64,000 nucleotides of DNA, taken from NCBI GenBank assembly GCA_020466095.1, contig CM035808.1, positions 72,161,188-72,225,187 on the forward strand, written 5' to 3'. The notes beneath the pieces are model-generated. The model saw only the letters and a list, made by a program, of their open reading frames with translations. It was not told the DNA's origin and did not search any database. Within the stretch, counting starts at the first letter, position 1; the number at the start of each line of letters is the position of its first letter. The stretch comes from Chlorops oryzae (taxonomy: Eukaryota; Arthropoda; Insecta; Diptera; Chloropidae). The position numbers and the translations under genes were made by a program. This document shows positions 32,737-43,931 of the stretch, one piece after another.

Positions 32737-35388
32737 TCTTAGGCTGGCAGACTATCGTCTGGTTCAGGTCCTCGGCCTCGTCACCAGAACAGGAGGAGAC
32801 TTCTTCTTGTTCTGAAACCAGGACAAGATCGAAGAAGTCCCCCGCCAGCTCGGCAGTCGAGGCTGTACTGCATCCGTCGTCGGATTGCAGGGCCTCTTTC
32901 ACCGAGTTGTCTTCCATTTGGCTGGTGAGACTTGCGGCTCCCTGCACAGGTGCAGGGGGTGCTGATGCTGAGCCACTTGATGCGTTGCTGGATTTGTCGC
33001 CCTTGTAGATGCGGAGCGTGGCCGACTCGAAACCGTAGTTGACCACGCCCCACAGTGCTTCGATCCCATACATTCGATGGACAAAAATAGAAAGAAGTGT
33101 CGTAGGGCAATGAAATTTGGCACAAGTCCCTAATATGGCTTAATTAAGAAAATTTCTAAGTTTCATCAAAATTGACCCCACCCACCACCCACCGTCCATA
33201 CCACCCAAAGTTATTTTTGGCTATAAAAATGGATATTTTGCCAAAAATTTCTTAAAAATTGGGGAAAGAGTATATACATATGCGATCTTATCAAAAAATA
33301 ATATTTCCTCCATTAATTTCGTAAGATTTTTATTACTGTTTTCACGTTCGCGTCTTAAGTCTTTTCGCAGACAGTTCTGTTAAAAAAACGAGAGAGATAA
33401 AGCAAGGACTTAAGACTCAATAATCAGCCACAATTTTCTAAAATTGCAACGAAAAACAACGAAGTAAAGACTTATAAATGCATGCACATTTCATAAATAT
33501 TGAAAAGCATACTTTTTGGCTGCATTTAATAATGTTTATTTACGAAGCAAACTTTAGTATAAATCATGAAAATATACATTTTTAAAATCTAACTTTTTCT
33601 TTATTTGTTGGTTCGATAAAAGTCTGATTTTTTCATAACTTATTAGAGGAATATATAAGGTACTAAAAATAGGAATAAAAAAATACCCGTTTTTCCGTAT
33701 TTCTTTTTTTTACTCCATTAAAGTTTCGATATTTTTTACTATGAAAAAAAAAATTTGTGCCTTTTTCAAGCAGAAAAGCAAAATGATATTAAGCTCCTTT
33801 GCCTAAAAGCATATTTTTAATGTACTTCTCATATATTTGAAAAGTTAAAACAACAAACCTAAAGTCTATTAAGGAAAAAATGTATTTGTGGCAATTTCTT
33901 GCGAAACAGCTTGAAACAAGTGTTTCATAAATCAAGAAAAACGCTTATGGGAAAAATGATTTTTTTCTCAATTGTTGGTTCGATAGAAGTCTGATTTTTT
34001 CATATCTTATTAGAAGAATATATAAGGTATTAAAAATAGGAATAAAAAAATACCCGTTTTTCCGTATTTTTTTTTTTTACTCCATTAAAGTTTTGTAATT
34101 TTTGAATAACCAACCAAAAATTTGTGTTTTTCAAAGCAAAAAACCAAAATGACATTAAGCCCCTTTGCCTTAAAATTTATTTTTTATTTATTACTTATAT
34201 ATTGAAGAAGTCAAAAAATTAAATTTGAAGTAATTTCACGAAAAAATAAATTTTTGACATTATTTTTAGTGAATCGACTTGAGCGAATTATTTTGTTAAA
34301 GCAGTTTTGCTTAAAATCGTCTTAGTTGAGCGCCCTCTAGTGGTGATATAAAGAGTCAAACCATTAATATTTTTCTATAATTCTATTAGTTGTTTTATTA
34401 TCTTTCCGAAAATATATATTTCATCAATATATTAAAACAATTTTTTTGTTGGATTTTTGTCTATGGAACGAAGCACTGTGCGCCCTTCCTCTGAAGAAGT
34501 GGCGTGAGGGACTCTTCGTTTAACACGATGAGTACCTCATGCATGTTGCCGCGGGTCTCACCGACCTTGACCACCTTCCAGTCATGGGTTGGGAGATCAA
34601 GGTTGCTGAGCTTCAGCACTTCGAGGATCTCCTCGGGCGACGATGGCTCGGTAGGTAGCCAAGCCTTTGACCTAGGTCGGCTAGGGATCTGGTCTTTGGT
34701 GACCACCTTTATCAAGGCGCCGGGCCAGACCTCTCCTACCTGCTCGATTGCAAGCTTGTACAGATCCTCTGAGCGTTGATCTGCACAAGCTATCAGCTTG
34801 ACGTGGCCCTGATACCATCCTGCGTCCCTGCATACGGGAGAGGGACCAGGATGGGCACGGACAACGTCTCTGTAGATGCGCATAAGAGCCAGTTGTACCA
34901 ACTTCCAGTTTGCTGGGGAGATGGTGCCGTCGCTCTTATTGGCGTCAATAATAGCCCATATGAGCGAGTTCTTTGCGATCTCGCTATAGGGTCGTGCACC
35001 TGCGTTGGGCTTGGTGGCAAGCCTGGGCCTCTTTCCACCTTGAGAGATGGGGGGAGTGGTGGTCTCTACGGACCTTTGCCGTTTTTGAGTTGCCCCTGTG
35101 ACAGGTGGCAGACTCACGGGTCGAACCGCGACGTTTTTTCTTGGCCCACTCAATGGAGGCCTTGTCGCTTTCCGTTAAGGAGTTCGGATCCACCTTCTCA
35201 TACTTTGCGAGAATCCGCAGAGCAGATCTTCGCGTCCTGTAGGCCCGGGTGGAGGCATTGGTCGCCTTGGATGCCGTGGAGGCAGCACTGGCTTCCTTCA
35301 CCTTCAGGACAGGCTTGCTTGCCGAAGGTCCTGTGGTTCTCTTTGAGGCAGTTGGAGCAGTTCCATTGCCTCGCGAAGTAGATGGCAA
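32714..35388 (-). pseudogene. LINE ORF1, copy B, split by a Transib-like insertion
   Basis: The N-terminal linker starts at 35388 (MPSTSRGNG), and the frame shifts at the same A6 run as in copy A. The core 35153-34461 is open through GWYQGHVKLIACADQ and KAWLP and on to LLQRKG, where the Transib-like element enters. The acidic C-terminus resumes at about 33050 and ends at 32714, overlapping ORF2 by 23 bases. Confidence 0.8.
33051..34480. mobile_element. Non-autonomous Transib-like element with CACAGTG termini
   Basis: Both ends start CACAGTGCTTCG, followed by an imperfect inverted match through GGACAAAAAT or AGACAAAAAT. A 5-bp GC-rich duplication CGCCC flanks it (33046-33050, 34481-34485). 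Copy A keeps the empty site with a single CGCCC, which fixes the limits. Transib elements are defined by 5-bp GC-rich duplications and CACWATG-like ends that resemble the RAG heptamer; CACAGTG is the exact heptamer. The 1,430-bp body is A+T-rich with no transposase. Confidence 0.85.
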
Positions 35389-36261
35389 AGTGCTGTCTCT
35401 TACCGGAGTGGTGAGAGCAATAACACTTTGCCTCAGAATTTTCTTTTGTGGCGGCTCCCCTTTAGGGTTGGGCGTACCACTTTTTGTAAAGCCACCTGGG
35501 GTGGACTTTTTCTGTCCCCCTGACGGGTTGGACGTTTTTGGGATTGCTCCCGTCCCCGAAGGGGTGTTGGGTTGTCCCCCTGACGGGTTGGACTTGGTTT
35601 TTTTGTGTTGTTGGCGTATTGTCCATGCGATATGGGCCCCAACTCAAAGCCGCTATCTCCGCTTGTTGTGTAGTCGCCTTAAGGTCCCATGGGTATCTTT
35701 GCAAGCAGGGAGGCCATGCGAGGGTTGGCACACGCCCTTATGGGGCAATGTGCTCAGAGCCAGACCAGCGTTAAGCGGGACAGAAGTCAACCGCACCTAC
35801 ACCGCCAACTGAATGGTGACAAGTTTTGAACGTACTTTGAGACCTAGCCAGGGTTTTAACGGGGCGGGAGATGGCCAAGGCATTAGCGCTGGAGTCATTT
35901 CAGTAGGATTTCACTCCCCTTATTCAGATCCAGCAATACTTCAGCCACCAGCTCCGTGGCGTCAATACCAAATAGTTTTTCCGGGTCGTGCCGTTTGGTG
36001 CGCTTCAGTAGCTGAAGCACACCGGGGGTAAGAAGATTTACAGTTTACTCTGACATGAATTGATTCGTCTACATGCTCGAGAATGGGGCGTTGTTCCCGA
36101 TTGCCCTGATTACGTTTGGCTTCGGTGCTCCTCTGACGACCTAACCGGTATGGGTGGCCCTGTCCGGCATCGCTCGGAGATTCATTGCACGTACTGGGCC
36201 CCCTCACCACGGCGAGGTAGTAATCCCGAGGGGGTAGTAGTGGAGTTAGTTATCAACAAAA

Positions 36262-36521
36262 TTTTTCTTCATTTTTTTTTTCTATCAACCGCGCAAAGAT
36301 TCAACAGTTCATGAGCACGACAGTCTCTTATTGTTAAGGACATGCCGTTTGTCTGAATGTGTTAAAGTGGGTCTGTTGTTTCAAAAAAAAAAAAAAAAAA
36401 AAAAAAATAAATAAATAAATAAAGATTTTGCTTCCTTGTTTTGTTAAAAGTTTATGAGCACGACAGTCCATTCTTTCATGGACATGCCGTTTGTCTGAAC
36501 GTTAAATGGTAATTGAGTTAG

Positions 36522-36565
<44 letters not shown>

Positions 36566-36600
36566 AAAATGCAGAAAATTATTGTTGGCTTTTCTTTTTT
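36262..36600 (-). repeat. Two tandem LINE 3'-tail fragments
   Basis: Read on the reverse strand, two segments (about 36531-36430 and 36390-36290) repeat the LINE 3' motif ACAAACGGCATGTCC...GACTGTCGTG, each bordered by homopolymer or ATTT runs (36381-36420, 36527-36563). They look like earlier or tandem 3' ends of the same LINE family stacked upstream of copy B. Confidence 0.6.
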
Positions 36601-36975
36601 TTTGTGTTTTCAACCAAAGCTCAGTCAATTATAAAATATGCTATCACACTTACATACAGGTAGAAAATTGATCGCTGGAATGGGACACACTTTCTTCTCC
36701 AAGGAGGTACATTAAATATATTTTATTATCTTTGTTTTTTGTAGCCTTTTTACTGACCATAACAATAACTTTCCCTTTAGTATTATTGTGTCCACATTGG
36801 CACAGAAATATATAAAAAAAAAAAAATATATATATTTTTATTGTTTAAAACATTTAATAAATAAAAACGCTTTTGTCCCAAGTAGAAAAAAATTTTTTTT
36901 TTTATACGCCGACGAAACGACTCTCACAGTCTTGTGGAACAATCCCCAGGCCAATCAACATCCTCAGCGATCAAC
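36601..36975. other. Gypsy leader resuming after the LINE insertion
   Basis: A+T-rich sequence before gag; no gene is seen. Confidence 0.4.
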
Positions 36976-38559
36976 ATGGTGTCTGAAGAGGATGCAAATA
37001 AATCAAGAGAGGCGGAAAGATTAAATATTTCTGCTTCCCGAACGGCCGCTAGGGAAAAGTTGCAATCCCAAATGAGAGGGCATCAGCCAATGGAGATTTC
37101 ACCGGAAGGAAGGGGAATATTCCACCTACCCGGATTAGCGATGGGAAGCGATCCCACGTTTCGAGACGTATCAGGAAACTTATTCAGTCGCGGAAGCGTG
37201 GGAGATCAGCAGAAGAACATGGGTGCAATACCAAAAAGGTCAATCACACGAGCAGACCGTTCCCCGAGCAACTGGCGACCCATAAAACAATAGTAACTGA
37301 AGGCTTACCACCAATAACCGGATCGAGAAGCAGCGAAAATCACGCGGCAGATGAGGATAACCACATATTACGAAAGGAGCGCCAAGACAGTATCGACCAA
37401 GTAACAAGGGAGATGAACCAAATCAAAGTTACTAATGCGGAACTGACGCGGAGTTTGCGCGAGCTGATAGGGGTCCTAAGGGAAAACGCAAACATCACGA
37501 ACAATAACAAGCAACTGGCAAACCAAGCCGCAGTGATCAGAGAAGGAGGTGGATCATCATCACTTCCACGTCCAAGTAGTTCTGGCAAGCAATCACCACA
37601 CGAAACCTCGCCGCATAGGGTGCGTAATCCCTATAGCTACACCGTTGACAATGAAAACCATGCAGCGGAATCTATCCACGAAGTTGCTACTCGAACAAGG
37701 GAAGCAGCAAGTCGAACTTATGTTTCTGAACCACCCAAACTGAACAAGTGGAACCTTCGATTCGAGGGAGATGGGAAAGGAATATCGGTGGAAGATTTCA
37801 TTTTTCGAGTCGAATATCAGCAAAGGGAGTACCAAGTATGGTGGCCGCACATAATAAGGGACTTTTACCATCTTCTCCACGGACGAGCTCATGAGTGGTA
37901 TTGGGAACAGCTAAAAACCAAAAATTTTAACACCTGGGAGTCCCTGAGGACAACTTTTCTTAAGGAATATAGATCCACAGCCAGTGATTTCGAAACGATG
38001 CGCCAAATAGTTGAGAGGAAACAACGTCCAAACGAGAGTATCGATGATTTGTTCTTTGAAATAATGCAACTGAGAGCGCGATTGCGTAAACCGATTCCGG
38101 AATACGAAATAATAAAGACAGTCAAAAAAAAACCTGCGTCTGGACATAGCTAAAGTTGTGTATGGGATGCAAATTTTCCAGCTGGAACACTTAAGGGATG
38201 AATGTAAGGATGTAGAGAGGACGTTCACGAGACGAGAGCAAAAGCCGTACCATAACCAATTCGAGACGAGGAGACAAGTAAGCGAAGTGAAGCTAATCGA
38301 CAGCGAAGAAGGCGATGAGGAGTCGGAAGAGAATCAAGAAATCAACGCCATAAGCCAGGTGAAAAACCTCCTCACATGCTGGAACTGCCGATCAGTAGGC
38401 CACGTCTATATGGAATGTGAATCAGAAGAACGTCGAATATTTTGCTACAAGTGTGGAAAGGACGGCGTTATCACACCGAGATGTCCAAACTGTGAGGAGG
38501 GAAACGGCAAAAGGATGGCGACAAAAGCGGGAGTGTCGCGATCCACACAACGAAGGTGA
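36976..38559 (+). pseudogene. Gypsy gag
   Basis: The likely start is MVSEEDANKS at 36976. An N-terminal charged region is followed, after a frameshift near 37290-37400, by the capsid-like part (37413-38120, with LRFEGDGKGISVEDFIFRV and HEWYWEQL, as in retrotransposon gag proteins). A further shift near 38130 leads to a nucleocapsid with CWNCRSVGHVYMEC and CYKCGKDGVITPRC, two zinc knuckles (the second lacks its His). Gag would package the RNA. The frameshifts mark decay or sequencing indels in A runs (A8 at about 38124). Confidence 0.85.
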
Positions 38560-38669
38560 AGATCCTAAGACCCGCGACAAACAGCTGTAAGGATGCAGAA
38601 CTTAGCACCGTGGGCTTGGACAGTACAGAGAAGCTACAAAAACAGTCAAGAACGTAACCGCAACGGTTA

Positions 38670-41600
38670 GAAAACTATTTACAGCGTCGACAGCAGCTGT
38701 TTGGGGAAATACCAAAACAAAGCAGTCAATTATCAAGGAAGGTACACAGAGCACGCAGAAGGTATAAAGGGAGAAAACTATATCGACAAACGATAATAGC
38801 ATCAATCATCAGAGCAGTCGAAGGAGACAGTCGACCATATGCCACAGTAACCGTCAACGGAATAGAGCTGATCGGTTTGTTGGACTCGGGAGCTACAACG
38901 AGTTTTTTAGGGCATGGATGCGACAGAATTTTAGCAAATTGTCAAGAGCACATTAAGGACATCCGCTCAGCCGTAACGACAGCAGACGGAAGCAAACATC
39001 AAGTTACAGGTGTGGTTTCGCTAACAGTCAACTTCAAAAAAATGTCGCAGAAAGTGTTTTTTTCGATATGCCCATCGCTAGAGCAAGAAGATTACTTCGG
39101 GATTGACTTCTGGAGAGCGTTCAAGTTGGCGCCGGAGATTGTCGGTGTATCGGAATTAAAAGGTATGGACTACGTGCAGGACGAATTGATCGAAAAAGTA
39201 CGAATTGAGCAGCATGAGTTATCGGAAATACAAGCCAGGCAACTGGAAGATGCTAAAAGGAAGTTTAAGACATACGAAAGCGACGGACTCGGGAGAACGG
39301 CAGTAGAAAAGCACACTATAGAGTTGAAAGAAAATGCCGAGCCAGTGAAGGAGAGGTATTATCCCATTTCGCCAGCCGTCCAAGAGTTAATTTGGGCAGA
39401 AATAGATGAAATGTTGAGATTAAAAGTGATAGAGCCAAGTAACAGTCCTTGGAGCCACCGATGCACACTGGTCCGAAAGCCCAATAAAAATCGCCTTTGT
39501 TTGGACGCTCGAAAGTTAAACGAACGCACAATCAAGGACGCATATCCGTTGCCAAACATCGATGGAATACTAAGCAGGATAAACGAGGCAATCTTCATCA
39601 GCAGCATTGATCTTAAGCATGCATTCTGGCAAGTGGAGTTGGATGAGAAGAGCAGAGAGTATACAGCTTTCACGGTGCCGGGTCGACCGTTATATCACTA
39701 CGTCGTCATGCCTTTCGGATTGTGCAATGCGGCCCAGCGGCTGTGCCGGTTGATAAAATTATTCCGCAAGAGCTGAAAACCAACGTTTTTGTGTACCTCG
39801 ACGACCTTTTAGTCATCTCTAAAGATTTTCAGACACATGTGAAATATCTTATAAAAGTAGCAGAGTGTCTCAAGACCGCAAACCGGTCGGTGGGAATGGC
39901 CAAATCAAAATTCTGTTTTAAGGAACTACCGTATCTGGGGTTCCTGATTGGCGGTGGCTGCCTGAAGACCGATCCCAGAAAACTCAACGCTATTGCACAT
40001 ATACCTATTCCCAAGAATCCGAAGGAAGTGCGTCGGGTGCTGGGAATGGCGGGATGGTATCGGAGATTCATCCGAAACTTTGCTACGTTAGCGGCGCCAC
40101 TCACGGACATGTTAAAAAAACGAGACAAGTTCCGGATGACCGAAGAAGCCAAGGAAGCTCTCGCCAACATAAAAACAGCCCTGACATCAGCACCTGTACT
40201 GATCCATCCGAACTTTTCGAAGCCATTCTTCATACAGTGCGATGCCTCGCACATAGGAGTCGGAGCAGTGCTGTTCCAGAGAACCACAGACGAACATGAC
40301 CAGCCTATTAGCTATTTCTCTCAGAAGCTTAATTCTGCGCAACAAAATTACTCAGTAACGGAAAAAGAGTGCCTTGCGGCCGTGCTGGCCATACGTGGAA
40401 CTGATGGATTTTACCGTGATAACGGACCACGCGAGTCTGAAGTGGCTGATTAGCTTGAAGGATCTTAGTGGAAGGTTGGCAAGATGGTCGTTGCAGCTGC
40501 AAGGATACAAATTCAAGATTGAGCATCGCAAAGGATCAGAAAATGTAGTAGCGGATACACTGTCCAGAGCCATAGAAAGCATCCAAGTGGAATCACTCGA
40601 AACAGCCGAAGACGCGACGGGATATCAATCACCGGCATATAACACTCTCCGCATGAAAATCCAAGAAAATCCAGCAATCTATCCGGACGTGAGAATCGTC
40701 GGGGACAAAATATATAAGAAGAGACACTTTGATCAACCGGTAAACGATTTCACATGGAAATTATGGGTGCCAAAAAACTTGAGAGCCGGCCTGATGAGCG
40801 AAGCACATGATCCACCTACGGCAGGACACCGAGGGGTAGCCAAAACTATGGAAAAACTGCGCCAGCTCTACTATTGGCCCGGGCTGCCGTCTGATGTTCG
40901 CAAGTACGTGGAGAACTGCACGATTTGCAAAGAGTGCAAGCCAATAAACCGATTGGCACGACCGTTAATGGGGAATGAGACCATGACGGCGCGCCCATTT
41001 CAGAAACTATGTATCGATTTTTTAGGAAAATACCCAAGGTCAAAAAGAGGAAACGCGTATATTTTCGTAGTGTTGGACCATTTCAGCAAATTCCCTTTTC
41101 TGAAAGCAATGCCCAAAGCCTCTGCCGATCGAGTTGTGAGTTACTTAGAGCAAGAAATTTTTCACGCCTTCGGGGTGCCGGAAACAATACACTCGGACAA
41201 TGGTACGCAATTCACATCTAAGGAATTCCAGATGCTGCTACTCAAGTATGGAATCAAACATATGAAAACTGCAGCTTACGCTCCCCAGTCAAACGCATCG
41301 GAGCGACTGAACCAATCAATACTGGCTGCCATCAGGTCGTACCTCAAGGAAGATCATCGGGAATGGGACGCTCATCTGCCAGAGATCTTGTGTGCACTCC
41401 GAGTGTCAAACCATGAAGCGATAGGAATGTCTCCGTACTATGCTGTGTTTGGACAACACCGCTTCGGGCATGGAAACGAGTATCGATTGGCGAAGGAAGC
41501 GCACGCTCTGGAAGATGGAGAATTCGTAGTGGTGGATCCAGCAGATCGACGAGGATTGTTGAATGAACAAATAGGCCGCAATCTACACCAAGCACATGAA

Positions 41601-41814
41601 AAAGCAGCAAAGCAGTACAACAAAAGAGCGCGAGAAATCACATATAGGCCAGGACAAGAGGTATATAAGCGAAATTTCACACAAAGCAACTTTGCCAAAA
41701 ATATCAATGCCAAGTTCAACCGCAAATACCTGAAATGTCGAATAGTCTATATGAAATAGAAACCTTGCAAGGGGCACCGCTCGGCGTGATCCATGCTAAA
41801 GATCTGAAAATGTG
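38670..41814 (+). pseudogene. Gypsy pol (protease, RT, RNase H, integrase), frameshifted
   Basis: Protease: LLDSGATTSFLG at about 38877. RT: KPNKNRLCLDARKLNERT, SSIDLKHAFWQV and, in the next frame, VYLDDLLVIS with the catalytic Asp pair (about 39793). RNase H: FFIQCDASHIGVGAVL and TVITDHASLKWL. Integrase: an HHCC zinc site (HDPPTAGHRG...CTICKEC) and the D,D,E residues in CIDFLG, HSDNGTQF and NASERLN. Frameshifts near 39750, 40390 and 41745 break an otherwise complete pol ending at 41814. Because all active-site residues persist, the decay looks recent. Confidence 0.92.
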
Positions 41815-41822
41815 ATGGTTGT

Positions 41823-41893
41823 GCCCGGCTAGCTCAGTCGGTAGAGCATGAGACTCTTAATCTCAGGGTAGTAGGTGTTCCCCACGTTGGTCA
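41823..41893 (+). tRNA. tRNA-Lys(CTT)-like sequence between pol and the 3' LTR (probable pseudogene)
   Basis: The first 47 bases match the Drosophila-type tRNA-Lys(CTT): acceptor GCCCGGC, D-arm, anticodon loop CTCTTAA with CTT, and the variable region. The T-arm stem GTAGG/CCCCAC is kept, but the T loop is shortened (the usual TTCGA is lost), and the 3' acceptor reads GTTGGTC in place of GTTGGGC. It starts 9 bases after the pol stop codon. The same tRNA is the inferred primer of this element. A functional tRNA is unlikely with this T loop. Confidence 0.8.
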
Positions 41894-41947
41894 CAGTGCA
41901 AAGCCGCCACTGTCTTGGCTTCGAAGGATCTTGCAAATCCAGTGTGT

Positions 41948-43466
41948 TGTTGCGGTGGTCCTTTACACGAGAATAATGAAAATAGCACACATCAAATGCA
42001 ACCGTGTAAGGAGGCTGATAAGCTGAGTGACGAATTTCGGAGAGGGAGACCAATATAGGGAAGAAGGAAAAAAGTGGGAAAGAGATAAGGAGAACAAAAA
42101 AGGAACCTTCTAGAACAGGAAGTGAGGCAACAGTCAAAAAAAATAAGGAGAGGAAAAAAAAAGGAAGAGGAGAGAAAAAACGGGGAGAAGGTTGCTGAAC
42201 GTTGAGCCGAAAGGAGCGACAGCGGAAAAAAAGAAAAGAGGCCAAGTGATCATCAAAACGCCGATAAGAAAAAGTACGGCCGCGACTCAAAAATTTAATT
42301 GAAAGAAAATAAAAGACACCAACACGGGACGTAAAATACGTGATTCCAAGACGAGAAAAACTAGAAAGACGAAAAATAAAAATAAAAACACGCGCATGTA
42401 AAGCGATTCGCGTGGATGCGAATCCGGTAAAAAACGTCGGTGCCGGGAAAAAGAAAAGGGCTTGACGGGAAAGCTGGCGCCGGAAGCAGAAGATTCATCA
42501 ATAAGCTGGATGGCGAAAGAAAGAAAGCTGAAGACATAACCTCAACCTAGAAGTGCGATTGCAGATCAGGCGAAATCTGGAAGTCTTGAGAAGAAGCGGT
42601 TGGAATACCGAGTGGCGAAGAAAAGGGCGAATCCAACAGATTGGTGAGAGCGTTTAAAGTCGCAACCGAAATTTATTTGTAGACCAATTGTCAATATATT
42701 AAATTTTTTTGTGTTGATCTCGCGGAAAGTAATGAAATCTCGATTTCTTTGTAAAAAAAAAAAAAAAAGGCAAACCAAATTCGAAGATACAGCATTCTTT
42801 CAATGTTTTTTTTTGTGATATTTTTGTAAAGAAACAATATTGAACGTATTTTTTTTATTTGTTAGACGTTGTAAACGGCCACCAAACCAGCTAGCTGCGA
42901 CTGAGTAAAGTAAAGTAAATTTGTCCACGAGCTCGTAGGGAACATATATATTTTTTTGTGTGATTATGATGAACAAAAGACAAAAACCGTAGCAAGCGAT
43001 TTAGGACCAGAGTAAAGAAAAAAAAATTGTTTTATAAAAGAAAAAAAAAAAGAATTAAAGGATAATATAATTAGAATTAAAGAAAAAAGAAGATTAATAG
43101 CAAAAATTAAATGTAGAAAGCAAATAAATTTTGATAAGTGCTGCACATGTTTAAATCAATTGATATATTAAAAGATTTATAATGAAGTTGGAAATGATGG
43201 AGTAATTTTATTTGGATCTCCTTGGAAGGAAAGCCCATGCGGAAAGATGAAAAAGGTGACTGTAAGTGTGATGAGCAAATCTGATAGTAAGTGTTTCGGT
43301 GTTCTTGTTGACTACCTTGAGAGGAAAGTAAATGATGAATATAAATGTTTTGTTGTCCGTTGAACTGCCAAACGAAGAACGTGTATTTCGGGTTGGAGTA
43401 TCCCGCCCTGAGCCTGAGCTAGCCATCAAGTTTTTTTTTTATCCAGGCACAGGCATTCGCGGAACA
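41948..43466 (+). repeat. 3' LTR of the gypsy element
   Basis: 1,519 bp, TGTTGCGG...CGGAACA, near-identical to the LTR at 27200-28712. No polypurine tract is seen just upstream, where the tRNA-like sequence and 54 bases of unknown sequence lie. Confidence 0.9.
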
Positions 43467-43931
43467 ATTCACTCCTACGAGGGTTCGAATTAGAGGTGGC
43501 CGTGTGCCTAATTTTTTCGGCACGACACGTGCACGACTGAATTTTTCCAAACACGCACTACTTACGCACGCCAAAAATTTCCAAAGCACGACACGAACAC
43601 AATTTTTTTACGTTTAATTTCATAAAAAACTAGTTATGTATATACGTAAACAGCACAGTTGTAAAATATTTAAATATGTTTTATTTCAAGTCTTTGAGAT
43701 TTATAACATTTTGATTGCATTCATTTTTCAAAATCACATAGATTGAAATAGGGGTTCAATCTTTGAAGATTTATTGCATAAAATTTATTAATTATTTTCG
43801 ACAAATCTGATTGATTGAAATTTGAATTAAATCGTTTGATGTAAATTCAAACGATTTCAATCATTTTATTTAATCAGCAAGCAAACGATCTCAATCAAGT
43901 GCTAAAGAAGTGAAATAAAAGTCTAGTTCAA

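Larger units (their letters stand above)
26779..35722. repeat. Arm B of the very large inverted repeat
   Basis: The reverse complement of 13804-21286 plus a 1,430-bp Transib-like insertion. Net of that insertion and its duplication the arm is about 7.5 kb. It differs from arm A by scattered substitutions and short indels, so the two are not a perfect artefactual copy. Confidence 0.95.
28990..36260 (-). mobile_element. LOA-like LINE, copy B
   Basis: The reverse-strand counterpart of copy A, at the identical site in the gypsy leader (A-rich tract after GTGTGACCGTC). It extends about 500 bp further 5' than copy A (35723-36260), presumably its own 5' untranslated region. ORF1 is interrupted by a Transib-like element, and ORF2 has separate breaks from copy A. 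Confidence 0.9.
27200..43466 (+). mobile_element. Ty3/gypsy element with 1.5-kb LTRs (Osvaldo/Ulysses-like), interrupted by a LINE
   Basis: Order: LTR (27200-28712), primer-binding site (28718-28727), leader (to about 28977), inserted reverse-strand LINE and LINE tails (to about 36600), gag (36976-38559), pol (to 41814), a tRNA-Lys-like sequence (41823-41893), LTR (41948-43466). The long LTRs, tRNA-Lys priming and the integrase motif APQSNASERLNQS suggest the Osvaldo/Ulysses group. The bases flanking the two LTRs (AAGCT on the left, ATTCA on the right) do not form a target duplication, so the ends may come from different copies or a rearrangement. Confidence 0.8.

Noticed and set aside
41876..41881. 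TGTTCC at 41876 as the start of the 3' LTR
   Set aside because: Homology with the other LTRs begins only at TGTTGCGG (41948); TGTTCC is part of the tRNA-like T-arm.
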